NCBI GenBank assembly: GCA_048013815.1
Contig: CM106585.1
Span: 11,966,001-12,030,000, forward strand
Length of the DNA: 64,000 bases
Reading direction: 5' to 3'
DNA from: Setoptus koraiensis
Lineage: Eukaryota; Arthropoda
Both the position numbers and the translations under genes were made by a program. The notes under the pieces were generated by a model that was not told the origin of the DNA, ran no database searches, and worked only from the letters and a program-made list of their open reading frames with translations. Below are positions 1-9,082 of the stretch, in pieces; position 1 is the first letter of the stretch; each line of letters begins with the position of its first letter.

Positions 1-210
1 ACCCGAGGTGCGCCACACACTGGCGCTCACTGGCGCTCAACGGCGGCCACAAGCTCTCAATGCCAACGATCTCTGGTGCGCCACTTGTCCACTGGCGGCC
101 AGGTGCGCAACTAGACGCTGGCCGGCTGAACAATAACGACGCGTGCCTCCGTATCCAAGGCGACCGCAACTTGCGCAAGTGACACTTTCGGGTGTGTATG
201 TGCCGGCACA

Positions 211-333
211 ATTTCATCGCCGCGACATCGGCGGGCCGTTTATTTCGCCGTTGAAATAAAACGGAATATTCCCCATTATTTATTTATAATTTTTTCAAGC
301 GGAATAAACGGCCCGATGTCGCGGCAATGAAAT
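211..333. repeat. Imperfect inverted repeat, about 40-bp arms
   Basis: The left arm (211-255) and right arm (294-333) are reverse complements apart from a few mismatches and a short insertion in the left arm. An AT-rich spacer of about 38 bp separates them. Both arms share the core gccgcgacatcg followed by ggccgtttatt. It could fold as a hairpin or be the remnant of a small palindromic element. No target-site duplication was identified. Confidence 0.8.
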
Positions 334-573
334 TGGCCCGCTGCTGGGCGAGCACGATGCCCAACGCACCCAACGGAGCGTGATCGAGCGGCACGGAACT
401 AGGCGAACTCGGCAAGTCGCTGTTGCAGAGATAAGCGGCATAAACGCCGAGATAATTAGTTGTCGAGCGCAATAATCGTATCGTGGCTGGCAACGTTTGA
501 AGGTGTGCGATGGCAAGTGTTTTTTGTTTTTTGCTCGAGCTTTGCCAGTGTTTGTGTATGTGTGCGATATGTG

Positions 574-609
574 TTGTTAGATTGCGTGTTAGATTGCGTG
601 TTAGATAGC
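574..609. repeat. 12-bp tandem repeat, 3 copies
   Basis: Three consecutive copies of a unit close to gtgttagattgc, with one or two substitutions in the outer copies. Confidence 0.85.
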
Positions 610-903
610 CTTCGAGACACGATGAGGCATCGGCCGAGATCAGATATCGTCGTTGTTTGCCGAGACAAGTCTCTCCACGCAAAGCCAGTGCCGAGTGTCG
701 ATTGAAGCGACATCATTAACTGATAGGCGACGACGACAACAACAACAACAACAATAGATGCCGAGCCGAAAACTCAAGCAATTGTCAAGGCCGACAGTAT
801 CACATATCTTGCATATCTGGTTGTGGCGTCAGGCCTTTTACGGCGCACATTCGTAACTGTGATTCGCCAATGTTGTTCTCCCTGTGTAAATATCAGTTTT
901 GTT

Positions 904-1011
904 GCCGAATTTGTGCCGAAATTGTCCCGAAATCGCCCCGAAATCTCCCGAAATCGTGCCGAAATCGCCGGAAATCGTCCCGAAATCGCCCTGAAATCGT
1001 CCCGAAATTGT
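904..1011. repeat. 11-bp tandem repeat, about 10 copies
   Basis: Ten head-to-tail copies of a unit near cccgaaatcgt. Two copies are 10 bp and the outer ones are more diverged. The array ends about 73 bp before the ATG of the membrane-protein gene at 1085, so it lies in its leader or promoter. Confidence 0.9.
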
Positions 1012-1084
1012 GTCTAGCGAGTGTGTGAGGTCCGAGAATAAGAACATCAAGAATCCAGTCAGAGGAGCAACCAATACGACCACA

Positions 1085-2251
1085 ATGGTGCAATACATGT
1101 TACGAAGAAACTCTGCTGAACATAAAGCCAATTATTCACGTGCGAAATCTTCGTTGGAGCTAGCGGTTGTTGTGCTGTGTTTGGCAACAACAACCACGCG
1201 ATTTTTATTGCAGTGCAGTGTTTCGGGACTAGAATTGGAGATCGCGCTGCTGCGCCACGACACATCGGCAAACGGCTCACAAGTGGCGGAAATGGACGAC
1301 AGGGCCAAAACGATCTATTCCGATCTGTACAGACAGGCGGTCGGGGGCCAAGTTAAATTTTTCGACCCGATTATCCAGCAAAACAATGCCAGCGAACAGA
1401 CAACATGGACACAACAAGCCGGCAGCCAGTACCTGATGAAACTGAGCATTGATCTCGGGGCCAACCGCACAACGTCGCTGAAATTGTTTGATTTCTTGGT
1501 CGACTGCGAACTCAGACTGGACGCTCGCCCGCTGCTGAACCGTTATCACCGGCCCGGCGGCGGCTTGGCGAGTCTGTTTTGGCGCAGTTACGTCAGTTAT
1601 GTCAGAATAACCAATGCGAGCAGCGAGGAATCGGCCATGATCGCGCCCAACGATGGCGCCCCCATGGCGTGTCAGTACGGGCATCGGGGGCACGACAGCA
1701 ACAACAGCAACAAGATCACTCTGACGGTCAACATAAACAACGCGGCCAGCAAGAGCGGCCCCGCGGACAGTCCGTTGTTTTTGTTGAAGCTTCAGAAAAT
1801 TTTATCCTCGCTCATGGATTTGGAGACGCTGATGCTGATAATTCTGGCCGTTTGGCTGCTCGTTTGTCTGGTGATCGCCATCATGATAAAGCGACGCGAC
1901 AAGCGACGAATGCGCCTGTTCCTGGCGCACGCCCGAGAGGACAACATCAACAGCGACAACGACCAACAATACGACGATTGTCGCCGGCGCCGCTGGTCCA
2001 AATTGCCGCCCGTCGTAGTGAAGCAAATGAGCATAGAGCTGCCAGTCATATCCAGCCAGGCGTCGTCGCCGACCGGGCCCCAATTCGCCGACGACAAGCC
2101 GGCCGACGCCGAGCGCCAACAGCTGATGGCCAGCGGCGACCAGCCCAGCAGGCCGTCGGCGAACGCGCCCATGGCCGATTGGGGCCCGATAGTGTTCATA
2201 AAAAAGTATCGCGACACGTACGACGACGACCGCAGCAAGTTGTTCATTTGA
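1085..2251 (+). CDS. Orphan membrane protein, probably single-pass
   Basis: I do not recognise this family. The 388-aa product has a hydrophobic segment at about residues 22-45 (signal peptide or anchor). A region of about 200 residues with several N-x-S/T sites follows. A strong transmembrane helix at about 247-269 ends in basic residues (KRRDKRR). The tail of about 110 residues is acidic and proline/serine-rich. This suggests a type I plasma-membrane protein, or a two-pass protein if the first segment is not cleaved. I chose the ATG at 1085 because its context (accacaATGg) is good and the upstream in-frame region has no ATG and enters tandem repeats. Codons are strikingly GC-rich compared with most other genes here. 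An AATAAA lies at 2582-2587. No intron is apparent. That the gene is real rests on length, topology and codon use rather than homology. Confidence 0.6.
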   Translation: MVQYMLRRNSAEHKANYSRAKSSLELAVVVLCLATTTTRFLLQCSVSGLELEIALLRHDTSANGSQVAEMDDRAKTIYSDLYRQAVGGQVKFFDPIIQQNNASEQTTWTQQAGSQYLMKLSIDLGANRTTSLKLFDFLVDCELRLDARPLLNRYHRPGGGLASLFWRSYVSYVRITNASSEESAMIAPNDGAPMACQYGHRGHDSNNSNKITLTVNINNAASKSGPADSPLFLLKLQKILSSLMDLETLMLIILAVWLLVCLVIAIMIKRRDKRRMRLFLAHAREDNINSDNDQQYDDCRRRRWSKLPPVVVKQMSIELPVISSQASSPTGPQFADDKPADAERQQLMASGDQPSRPSANAPMADWGPIVFIKKYRDTYDDDRSKLFI

Positions 2252-3466
2252 CACACCGAAATTGACAACAACAATTCATTAGTCTAGTTGATAACAGACA
2301 AATGGACGTCCCGTTCTGTCGCAAACAACATTGTAACATGTACAGATGATACACCGAAATTGATTTGTTTTGTGTCCGCCACTTTAATTGGCGTGTTGGC
2401 CTCTATAAGCGTGACACCATTGAACCGGATTGACCCCGGCCAACGCTAATTAGTATCATGCTACCGCCGCTACCGAATGTTGCCACCGCCATGTCTCGTG
2501 TTCTCGGTTCACCGGCAATGCCCTCTGGCGTGCAGTTTGGTTAGATTTTTACATGTGTTACAAATTTAATAATAATCTATCAATAAATGCGAGGGCCAAA
2601 AATTGACAATCGCCCCTAATGAAGATACGACAACAGCGAGCAAACAAGACGGTGCAGCGCCTTCTCTGATTGCCGTGACCCCGTTACCGTTGGCTGCCCG
2701 GCTCGACCTTGCTGCCGTTTTTGCCACTGTATCGCCACTCACTGATATTTATATTTACATTAAAATTTACATTTGCATTTACATGCAGTTGACTCGCTCG
2801 ACCGTTGTCGCCAACGAAAACTTATGATGGACACACTCGAATTTCGGAACGAAACGAAACGAAATGAAATCTCAAATCTTGCACTAATCCGGCAGTTTCA
2901 TTACACACGCGTTAGGGGCCGTAACACGTACGGCCATGCCTATCTAATCAGTTACGGATATCAGTCAGTAGCCGTATGAGAGACTGGCCCTAACACCCAT
3001 GACTATACGTGTGCTATATGCGTCGCCAGTCTCGCTTCTTTCTTTCGCCCCGTGCACGGTAGCATTTCGGTTAAGATCATTATTGTTATTGTTGCCGCTA
3101 AATATAGTTAATGTATTAACTGACTCCAGACACCAGACTCTCCTGTTACGCCAATATTTGCCCATGGAAATCGGTTTAAATTGATTCAAATCTGATACAC
3201 ATTACAAGATTGTTGGTGTCGCCCCCGTCCAGTCTGCCTGTCTCAATATGTTTCACGGACACCAAAATGGTGGCGTGCCGTCTTGGACACACCGAGTTAA
3301 AGAATCATAAAGATCATCATAAAGAATCAATGACAAAAATAACAGACGCCAGCTACGATGCAAATTTTCAATTTATTTACTCGTCTACAGCGATGTCTTT
3401 ATTTCTTAAATTAACAATTGTTTCTAGTTAGACAAAATCATCTCGTCACGTTGACATTGTTGCTAA
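2252..3466. other. Intergenic, 3' regions of two convergent genes
   Basis: No gene seen. It contains the likely poly(A) signal of the orphan membrane-protein gene (AATAAA at 2582-2587), an atttacat-type simple repeat near 2745-2790 and, on the minus strand, AATAAA (+ strand tttatt at 3372-3377) serving DDX46. Short open frames lack family resemblance. Confidence 0.6.
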
Positions 3467-6250
3467 CTAGATGACTTTATATCGGCCACCGCGACTCACA
3501 GCTGGCGCGTTGTTGATCTTGTTTATCTCTTCTTTTATCAAACGAACCACCTCACAACGGGCCTTGTCAACTACCAACTCCGAAGTGCCCTCAATAGCCA
3601 GATACAATTTTTTGTCTGTGGGCTCCTCGCCGGGCGGACAATATTTGCCACGAACCGTTATGCCGGCCTCGCTATATTCGCTGATTCGGGCCAGAGCGTC
3701 CTTAGATGTAACTCGCCAGCGAGCCTGTTGTGGGAAATCATTAATCTCCATCTCAATCTCGTGACGTTCGCTCAGCAACGAGGCAGCCGAACTGGATGCG
3801 CCCTCGTCCGCGTCGCCTGCTCCCTCAACGCCTGATGTGTCCTCCTGGTAATGAGGTCCAACTTGCGTGGCAAGCTGACCGACATTTGTTTGAGGGTTGT
3901 AGTTGAGTTTCAGGTGTAATTGATCCGCGATCATCTTGGCGTTCAGTACGGCGTTTGGCGCAGATGATACCGATGCATGTAGCGGCTGCTGATGACTAGA
4001 CGCACCACCTTGGATGGAGTCCATTTGAGCGATCTGATGCGATCCGGTCTTAGCGACGCCCTTATTAGACGCAATCAACTTACTAGCTAACATCTTGGCC
4101 AGCTCCAATTTTGGATTGTTGATAGCGGGCGTCTTTTCGCTCGTTTGTTGTTGATTGTTAACAGAGGTCTTGCCCTGTGCTCCGTCCAATTCGGAAATAT
4201 TATTCTTAGTATTTTTCATCTGACCACCGCTTGTTCCAGACTCTTTATTGTTACTTATAACAGTTCGTTTGGTAACATTATTGATTAGGCCCTCCAGAGC
4301 ATCGTCTGCTGCACCATCATTGTTAGCTCCGTCGTTACCTTCCTCTTCATCATCGGAATCTTGCAAGCCCAGAGATTTCTTTTGGTATTTTTTCTTTTCA
4401 TTAACTAATTGTGCCTCGGCTTCGTCAAATTTGAACCCTCTGCCGGAGAAACCCGAAGACGACTTCACCTTGTGACCCAAAGCTTCTTGTTCGGTCTTGA
4501 AATCGTTCCACAGTTTTCGCACATCTTCTGCCACTGGATTACCTGTCAATTCGAGTGCTTTAATTATGTCGCAAGCATATTGACCCTGGTCGGGTGTAAT
4601 GAATGTATAGGCGAAACCCTTCTTTCCGGCTCTACCAGTTCGACCGCATCTATGAACATAGTCCTCATAATGATTGGGACAATCATAATTTACAACACAG
4701 ATGCAATCTTCCACGTGCAAGCCACGAGCGGCCAATGATGTGGCCACCAAAACTTTCACTTCACCATTAGCCTTCTTGAAGCTAGAAATTGTGGATGACC
4801 TGTCGTCCTCATCTATGCCTCCATGTAAAACAAGACAAGGATATGACGCTTGCATGAGATCGCCTAGCAAAGAATCAGCTTTTTCTCTTTTGTCAACAAA
4901 TATAATGGCCCTACTTACAGCATCGACATGACGTCCTAGAATTTCCAATAGTTTGAGGAATTTATCCTCGTTCTTGACGATGTCCACAACTTGAGTGACA
5001 TCTCTACAAACAACTGATCGGCCTCCAACTTGTATCTCTATTGGTTTGGTCAGTATACGGCGTGCGTGCGCTTCCACTAATTTCGGAAATGTAGCTGAAA
5101 ACATTACTGTTTGTCTGTCTGATCTGATTAGGCCCGATGGTCCAATAATACGCTCTATCTGTTTTTCGAAACCCATATCGAACAGCCTATCGGCCTCGTC
5201 TAGCACAACAAAGGTACATCTCCTAAGATTGGTGACTCGCCCGCCGTTGACAGTGAGCATCTCTATCATTCTACCTGGAGTACATACAACCACCTCGGCA
5301 CCCAACTTCATTAAAGCAATTTGTTCGCTAATATTTGGTCCACCATAAATAGCGACAACCCTCAGTTTGGTGGCCTTTTTAAATTTGTTTGCGTCAACGC
5401 AAATCTGGGTAGCTAGTTCACGAGTGGGAGTTATAATGATACCAATAGGACCATCACCGGGCTCTAGTGGTGGCTGATTAAGAATGTGTCTAAACATTGG
5501 CAAGAGAAAAGACAACGTCTTGCCGCAACCTGTTTTTGCGATACCTATCACATCTTTGCCAGACATAATTGCGGGAATAGCCTGAGCTTGGATTGGCGTT
5601 GGCGTTGCAAATTGTAACTTGTCCGTGAGAACTCTCATTAGTTGTGAATTCAAACCGCAATGAGCCCATTTTTTGATTGGCTTTGGACATCCTTTGGACG
5701 GCATGACTTTTAATTCTAATTGATTTCTATAGTCTCTCACTTCTTGTTCAGTCATATCTGCTAATTCCTTCGCCTCGAGATAGAAATTTTTCTCAAATGG
5801 TTGAAAGGTGATGTCCTTTAGACTGATGCTCGTCAGTCTTTTTGCTGTTTTGTGCGAGGCAGAATTAATTGTTTCCATTGAGCTGGCCAGATCATCGGCT
5901 GCCGACAGGGCCTCTCTATCGTTGAGATCATCATCATCGTCATCCATAAGCTCGCCGCGTTTTCTTTTGATAGAATTCCATCCTTTCTTGTTCAGTCCAC
6001 TGGAGGATGGATTGGATTGTTGTTGATCCAAGGCAAGCTTGTCGCGGGCATTAGTTTCCTTAAGCTCCTCATTGATAGTTTTCATATACGCATCGAGAGG
6101 ATCCTCTTCTAAGTTGGTTATGGTGAGGGTAGTTTTTTTCGTTTCCCTTGCTTTTGTTGCCGCATTTTCGTCCTCGTCTAGACGACGTTTTGTAAGTTTC
6201 AAATTGGCGGTGGGGTCAGTTAAAAATAGCCTCTTCTTGTCGCTGAACAT
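3467..6250 (-). CDS. DDX46: DEAD-box helicase DDX46/Prp5 (U2 snRNP remodelling)
   Basis: ATP-dependent RNA helicase that promotes stable U2 snRNP binding at the branch site in the nucleus. The 927-aa protein matches DDX46/Prp5 along its length. It has an acidic N-terminal segment with EEDPLDAYM, the pre-helicase motif KGCPKPIKKWAHCGL, and the helicase core: Q motif TPIQAQAIPAI, motif I GCGKT near residue 242, PTRELA, TPGR, DEAD at 351-354, SAT, and HRCGRTGR. The C-terminal region ends GGRYKVI, as in animal orthologues, which are about 1030 aa. The long RS-rich N terminus of vertebrate DDX46 is missing. Two core positions differ from the usual residues: Cys for Ser in motif I, and His for Asp in motif V (ARGLHV, residue 512). 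It is intronless. It is divergent from ATG14, with 668 bp between the start codons. A minus-strand AATAAA lies about 90 bp past the stop. Confidence 0.95.
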   Translation of the reverse strand: MFSDKKRLFLTDPTANLKLTKRRLDEDENAATKARETKKTTLTITNLEEDPLDAYMKTINEELKETNARDKLALDQQQSNPSSSGLNKKGWNSIKRKRGELMDDDDDDLNDREALSAADDLASSMETINSASHKTAKRLTSISLKDITFQPFEKNFYLEAKELADMTEQEVRDYRNQLELKVMPSKGCPKPIKKWAHCGLNSQLMRVLTDKLQFATPTPIQAQAIPAIMSGKDVIGIAKTGCGKTLSFLLPMFRHILNQPPLEPGDGPIGIIITPTRELATQICVDANKFKKATKLRVVAIYGGPNISEQIALMKLGAEVVVCTPGRMIEMLTVNGGRVTNLRRCTFVVLDEADRLFDMGFEKQIERIIGPSGLIRSDRQTVMFSATFPKLVEAHARRILTKPIEIQVGGRSVVCRDVTQVVDIVKNEDKFLKLLEILGRHVDAVSRAIIFVDKREKADSLLGDLMQASYPCLVLHGGIDEDDRSSTISSFKKANGEVKVLVATSLAARGLHVEDCICVVNYDCPNHYEDYVHRCGRTGRAGKKGFAYTFITPDQGQYACDIIKALELTGNPVAEDVRKLWNDFKTEQEALGHKVKSSSGFSGRGFKFDEAEAQLVNEKKKYQKKSLGLQDSDDEEEGNDGANNDGAADDALEGLINNVTKRTVISNNKESGTSGGQMKNTKNNISELDGAQGKTSVNNQQQTSEKTPAINNPKLELAKMLASKLIASNKGVAKTGSHQIAQMDSIQGGASSHQQPLHASVSSAPNAVLNAKMIADQLHLKLNYNPQTNVGQLATQVGPHYQEDTSGVEGAGDADEGASSSAASLLSERHEIEMEINDFPQQARWRVTSKDALARISEYSEAGITVRGKYCPPGEEPTDKKLYLAIEGTSELVVDKARCEVVRLIKEEINKINNAPAVSRGGRYKVI

Positions 6251-6918
6251 GTTAGTCTGTGACGCCTCTATTAGCGCTTTGACCTGTGTGTGAGGCAGTA
6301 GTTGTATTGATGATAATAAATAATTTATCCAACAATATCGAGGATATAATCAAGACAAATGATAGGTCTATAGCATCTTTTATTGGAGCGACTACGTCGG
6401 ATGAGGCAAGTTATTACTCTAAATAAACTAATATGATGCGCTTTGCGCAGCTGTGAACCACGATAAAATGTGCAGTAATATTGAAAAGTCGCTCTCTGAT
6501 CATGTGAGTATTTTCGCAGTTTGTGCGCAGATATACAACTCTGAAAACATAAACATCTGATAGTGCAGAAATAACGTTGCTGCTTGTGCGTTCAAAATCT
6601 TGTGAAACATCACAGTCAGCAGCAACATTAACAACAACAACAACAACAACGTTCTTCAGCAGCCTTCGACTGTAAATTGTCGATATTATTTATCGACAGC
6701 TTACGCATATCCTCTAGTTTACATATATATATATATATATACATTATTAATATTTAAAGGGGATCCTTTCTCTTTATTATGCGAACCACTCATGTTTCCC
6801 ATCGAGGAACCGATCAAGAGCCCCTTTCAATGATGACCCTTTGACACGTTTATTCAATAAATCATAGACACACTCACATCTGACATACAACTGAACGCAT
6901 TATTGGCGAGACACAACG
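6251..6918. promoter_or_regulatory. Divergent intergenic region, DDX46/ATG14
   Basis: This 668-bp spacer separates two genes transcribed away from each other, so it should hold both promoters and 5' leaders. It contains a CAA/AAC run near 6628-6650 and a TA dinucleotide run near 6720-6741. No specific factor site was identified. Confidence 0.6.
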
Positions 6919-8460
6919 ATGATGCAAAAAGAAACAGATCAAGACGATGTATCATCTTCGACCACCAGCATATTCTGTAAGCAACCGGAAATTATTATGA
7001 CGGAGTCCATCGACGACGACATCGCTTTGTCGTCGTCGCTGGGCTCATCGCCGCCAGGAGATTTTGAAGTCAATATCATATCGCCCCTGCCATCGCTAAT
7101 TGGTGGATCGCCAGTCTCATCTATATCCATCGATAGTAATCAAGAATTTATACCATCGCCTGTTCTACTAACGGATCAAATGTCGGCCATAAAATGTCCA
7201 GTTTGCGATAGATTTCGTAGCACATTCTATTGTTCACAGTGTATACATGACGGAAATTTTGTTCAATCTGATTGCAATCTACCAGAGAGATTTGCCGAAA
7301 AGAAACTCAAATTACTCAAGTGCCAACAAGAAAATGAACACTTAGATAAATCATTCATAGACATGAATAAGGACTCTAGCCAACGAGAAATGTTACAACT
7401 TAAAATGAGAAACCTAAGTGCAAGCATAAACCTACTGGGTAATCTATATGATGAACAAAAAAAGAAGCTTCATGAGACTAAACTAAAATACGAATATAAC
7501 AAGACCCTCTTAGACGTCGATAGGATAAACAAATCTAGAGATAACAAGCTCTTGTTGATTAGGCGCTATATCTCGGACAGAAATAGATCTATTGAGAAGA
7601 GAGAGTCCATCAAGAAAGCAACTCAAGAAGAGTTGAAAAATGTTCTGCAAGAGAGGGTATACCAATTGACCGCGGATATATTTCCAATTGACGAAATTGA
7701 GCTCAACGAACACAATGGTTTGGGTCCGTTAAATATGGAAACATCGCCACTATTGACCTTCTCTAATAGTTCTCAACACCAGATGACTAATCAAACTGCT
7801 TATACAATTGTTGAACCTTGGCTACCAAGTAGCGGAGACTACAATGCCTACAGTTTGTGGATTAACGATCACAAGGACATGATGCCGGCCTCATTGGTTC
7901 AATTAGGCGAAAGAAATGCTGCTTTTCGCATTAGTGCTGGCCTCGCTTACGTAACACAATTAGTAAATAATTTAGCCTATCAGCTAGATATTATATTGCC
8001 AGCTAAATTGACATTCGATACTTTTAATAGTGACCTATTAACTGATTGCCAATTCACATACAATGTGGCCAAATTGAACATCAATATTATACATTTATGT
8101 CTGTCTCAAGGTATAGATATTTCATTACTGAACCCACGCAAGACAACTAAAAATCTACTACTGTTATTTGATCCGAATATTTGTGCACTAGGTCGCCATG
8201 TCACATTTGAATTCGACGACGAGGATCTATGCAAAAAGATTGATGATTGCTTCAGCTCGGACATCACTTTAATCACTGAGGATCTCTATGATCCAAGTAA
8301 GCAAGGTCAGAGTGATGACCTATCCGACTCAGAATGGGAATTATCAGACAATGTTACCGCAATGGATATGCAATCGATTATCGAACAGTCAGCTCAGCAA
8401 AACGCTAGCTTTATACAGAGACCACTCAGATTCTTGTCATCGTTTTGGACGACTAATTAG
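6919..8460 (+). CDS. ATG14: ATG14/Barkor, autophagy PI3K complex subunit
   Basis: Targeting subunit of the class III PI3-kinase (VPS34) complex I that starts autophagosome formation at the ER. The 513-aa product has a serine/acid-rich N terminus and the paired cysteine motif CPVC...CSQC (C93, C96, C105, C108). A long coiled coil follows at about residues 125-250, the Beclin-1-binding type. The conserved segment after it reads GDYNAYSLW, then ISAGLAYVTQLVNNLAYQLD and KLNINIIHLC. Vertebrate ATG14 shows the same order. The C terminus is short and amphipathic (FIQRPLRFLSSFW), a candidate BATS-like membrane-curvature sensor. The length is close to human ATG14 (492 aa). It is intronless. AATAAA lies at 8479-8484, about 20 bp after the stop. 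A broken copy of its 3' end lies about 400 bp downstream. Confidence 0.92.
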   Translation: MMQKETDQDDVSSSTTSIFCKQPEIIMTESIDDDIALSSSLGSSPPGDFEVNIISPLPSLIGGSPVSSISIDSNQEFIPSPVLLTDQMSAIKCPVCDRFRSTFYCSQCIHDGNFVQSDCNLPERFAEKKLKLLKCQQENEHLDKSFIDMNKDSSQREMLQLKMRNLSASINLLGNLYDEQKKKLHETKLKYEYNKTLLDVDRINKSRDNKLLLIRRYISDRNRSIEKRESIKKATQEELKNVLQERVYQLTADIFPIDEIELNEHNGLGPLNMETSPLLTFSNSSQHQMTNQTAYTIVEPWLPSSGDYNAYSLWINDHKDMMPASLVQLGERNAAFRISAGLAYVTQLVNNLAYQLDIILPAKLTFDTFNSDLLTDCQFTYNVAKLNINIIHLCLSQGIDISLLNPRKTTKNLLLLFDPNICALGRHVTFEFDDEDLCKKIDDCFSSDITLITEDLYDPSKQGQSDDLSDSEWELSDNVTAMDMQSIIEQSAQQNASFIQRPLRFLSSFWTTN

Positions 8461-8669
8461 ATAGAAGACTATTGATTGAATAAATATGTAGCCTATGTAA
8501 CAATAAGGTTGCATTAAATGTCTCAAGTTGTCTCTTCTCTTGCCAATGTCGATCACGGGGAGCGTGTTGTTATTACATCGCATAGGGTCCTACCATGAGA
8601 TATGCGGTAAATGAAAAAAAGTGGATTACGGACCCAGCAGTAAACAGCGAAAGCTTTGCAGGTGGATAC

Positions 8670-8897
8670 CATGTGAGTCAAAGATCTCTGTGATCTGGGT
8701 AAGCATGGTCAGAGTGACGACTTATCTGACTCAGACTGAGAATTATCAGACAATGTTACCGCAATCGATATGCAATCGATTATCGAATCAGTCAGCTCAG
8801 CAAAACGCTAGCTTTATACAGAGGCCAGTCAGTTTCTTGTCATCGACGATTAATCAGATAGAAGGCGATTGATTGAATAAATATGAAGGCTATATAA
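8670..8897 (+). pseudogene. Duplicated, decayed 3' end of ATG14
   Basis: This stretch aligns with the last 190 or so bases of the ATG14 coding region plus its 3' flank (about 8268-8500), offset by about 400 bp. Shared landmarks include the ggtcagagtga block (8707 versus 8305), the aatgttaccgcaat block, cagctcagcaaaacgctagc, and the AATAAA poly(A) signal (8876-8881 versus 8479-8484). The copy carries an in-frame TGA where ATG14 has a tryptophan codon (gactcagactgag versus gactcagaatggg). It also has small indels that shift the frame, and it lacks the rest of the gene. It is therefore a tandem partial duplication without coding capacity, although its poly(A) signal could still be used. Confidence 0.9.
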
Positions 8898-9082
8898 AAA
8901 AATCGGCGTTAGCTGTAGCGTTTTATTGCCTTTTAGTTGTCAATCTCATACGAATCAAAGCTTGATAAGGTGATGTGTATTCTGGGATGCGACACTCACA
9001 TCATAAACGACAAGACATTCTTTGTCAGCGCTGCTATATTACGATAAAAAGGTGCATGCATCAGTTCGGAAAGATGAGACCT

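Larger units (their letters stand above)
1..1084. other. Upstream region with repeats, no gene seen
   Basis: No convincing coding region. The stretch holds an imperfect inverted repeat (211-333), a 12-bp tandem repeat (574-609), a CAA run near 737-755 and an 11-bp tandem repeat (904-1011), each listed separately. The last probably lies in the 5' leader or promoter of the gene starting at 1085. Open frames here are short or run through repeats and look spurious. Confidence 0.6.

Noticed and set aside
1579-2265. 228-codon frame inside the orphan membrane gene
   Set aside because: A Q/R-rich shadow of the GC-rich gene in another frame.
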